A DNA stretch of 41,160 nucleotides from Bacteroidota bacterium. GTDB taxonomy: Bacteria > Bacteroidota > Bacteroidia > Flavobacteriales_F > PHOS-HE28. Each line of letters starts with the position of its first letter. Positions within the stretch are counted from its first letter, which is position 1. The notes under the pieces were generated by a model. The model was not told the origin of the DNA. It did not search any database and saw only the letters and a list, made by a program, of their open reading frames with translations. This document shows positions 40,988 through 41,160 of the stretch, one piece after another. Location of the stretch: assembly GCA_023412755.1 (NCBI GenBank), contig JAEZCB010000083.1, positions 1-41,160 of the forward strand. The letters run 5' to 3'. Both the position numbers and the translations under genes were made by a program.

Positions 40988-41160
40988 AGGCAAACCTGCC
41001 CATGTTCAAGGGCAAGTCATACCATACTCGAGGGCAAGTCATACCATACTCGAGGACCAACCATACCATACTTGAGGGCCAACCATACCATACTTGAGGG
41101 CCAACCGTACCATACTTGAGGACCAACCATACCATACTTGAGGGGCAACCATGCCATACT
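40988..41160. repeat. 22-bp tandem repeat array, truncated by the window edge
   Basis: Direct repeats of 22 bases run from 41010 to the end of the window: units start at 41010, 41032, 41054, 41076, 41098, 41120 and 41142 (the last cut after 19 bases). A degenerate copy lies at 40988-41009. Each contains CATACCATACT with flanking GG...GA. Units 1-2 read GCAAGTC and CTCGA, while units 3-6 read CCAACC and CTTGA, so the array has two sequence subtypes. There are no spacers, so it is not CRISPR. Open frames through it on both strands are simply translated repeats. Confidence 0.95.

Noticed and set aside
40853..41135. Open frames of 88 and 91 residues on both strands through the tandem repeats
   Set aside because: Their sequence is the translated 22-bp unit, and 22 is not a multiple of three, so the frame shifts each unit; no start or codon pattern supports a gene.
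41010..41160. Possible CRISPR array
   Set aside because: The repeats are directly adjacent with no unique spacers, and no cas gene is present.

Overview
The window looks like a chromosomal piece of a GC-rich member of the Bacteroidota, most likely Flavobacteriales. The evidence is a type IX secretion-style C-terminal sorting tail on a secreted esterase, repeated TAnCTTnG (-7 type) boxes just upstream of starts, Bacteroidota-type ClpS, a BT_3928-like DoxX/MauE protein next to tpiA, a duplicated DUF1599 protein next to folP, PorE-like domain order in a giant envelope protein, and a general lack of strong Shine-Dalgarno sites. It reads as an ordinary chromosome. I see no phage, insertion sequence, integron, plasmid module or CRISPR array.

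Layout. 1-256: non-coding, with inverted and direct repeats. 257-4752: an ABC transporter ATPase overlapping a permease fused to an M1-type aminopeptidase. 4797-8259: accessory enzymes (secreted esterase, SPW-repeat membrane protein, alpha/beta hydrolase, VOC protein, SRPBCC/AHSA1 protein). 8442-10827 (minus): EgtB-like ergothioneine enzyme and an AI-2E family membrane protein. 10992-13661: an AsmA/DUF748-like envelope protein and two Spy/CpxP-like small proteins, each of the small ones followed by a strong intrinsic terminator. 13780-17804: tryptophan 2,3-dioxygenase, a beta-CASP metallo-beta-lactamase protein on the opposite strand, murQ and an acidic protein of unknown function. 17812-36665 (minus): a long co-directional block, read right to left as a small CRD protein, DoxX/MauE-thioredoxin-like protein, orphan OppB-type permease, tpiA, prmA, a 1504-residue secreted protein, plsY, a 2216-residue TPR-propeller-CRD-coiled-coil-SPOR protein, clpS, an M48 lipoprotein protease and a YdcF protein. 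36760-40863: TPR protein, DUF1599 protein, folP, a second CRD paralogue, tRNA-Pro(UGG) and a small zinc-motif protein. 40988-41160: a 22-bp tandem repeat array running off the right edge.

The dominant theme is the cell envelope: phospholipid synthesis (plsY), peptidoglycan recycling (murQ), two very large exported proteins flanking plsY in what looks like one transcription unit, AsmA-like and CpxP/Spy-like proteins, and an M48 lipoprotein. The best candidates for undescribed biology are the two giant proteins around plsY, the pair of small CRD paralogues, the ABC permease-peptidase fusion, and the non-coding repeats at both ends. Start sites were moved inward from the longest possible frame wherever a signal peptide, family alignment or -7 box supported a later start. 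All functional assignments come from reading motifs by eye; no database search was done.
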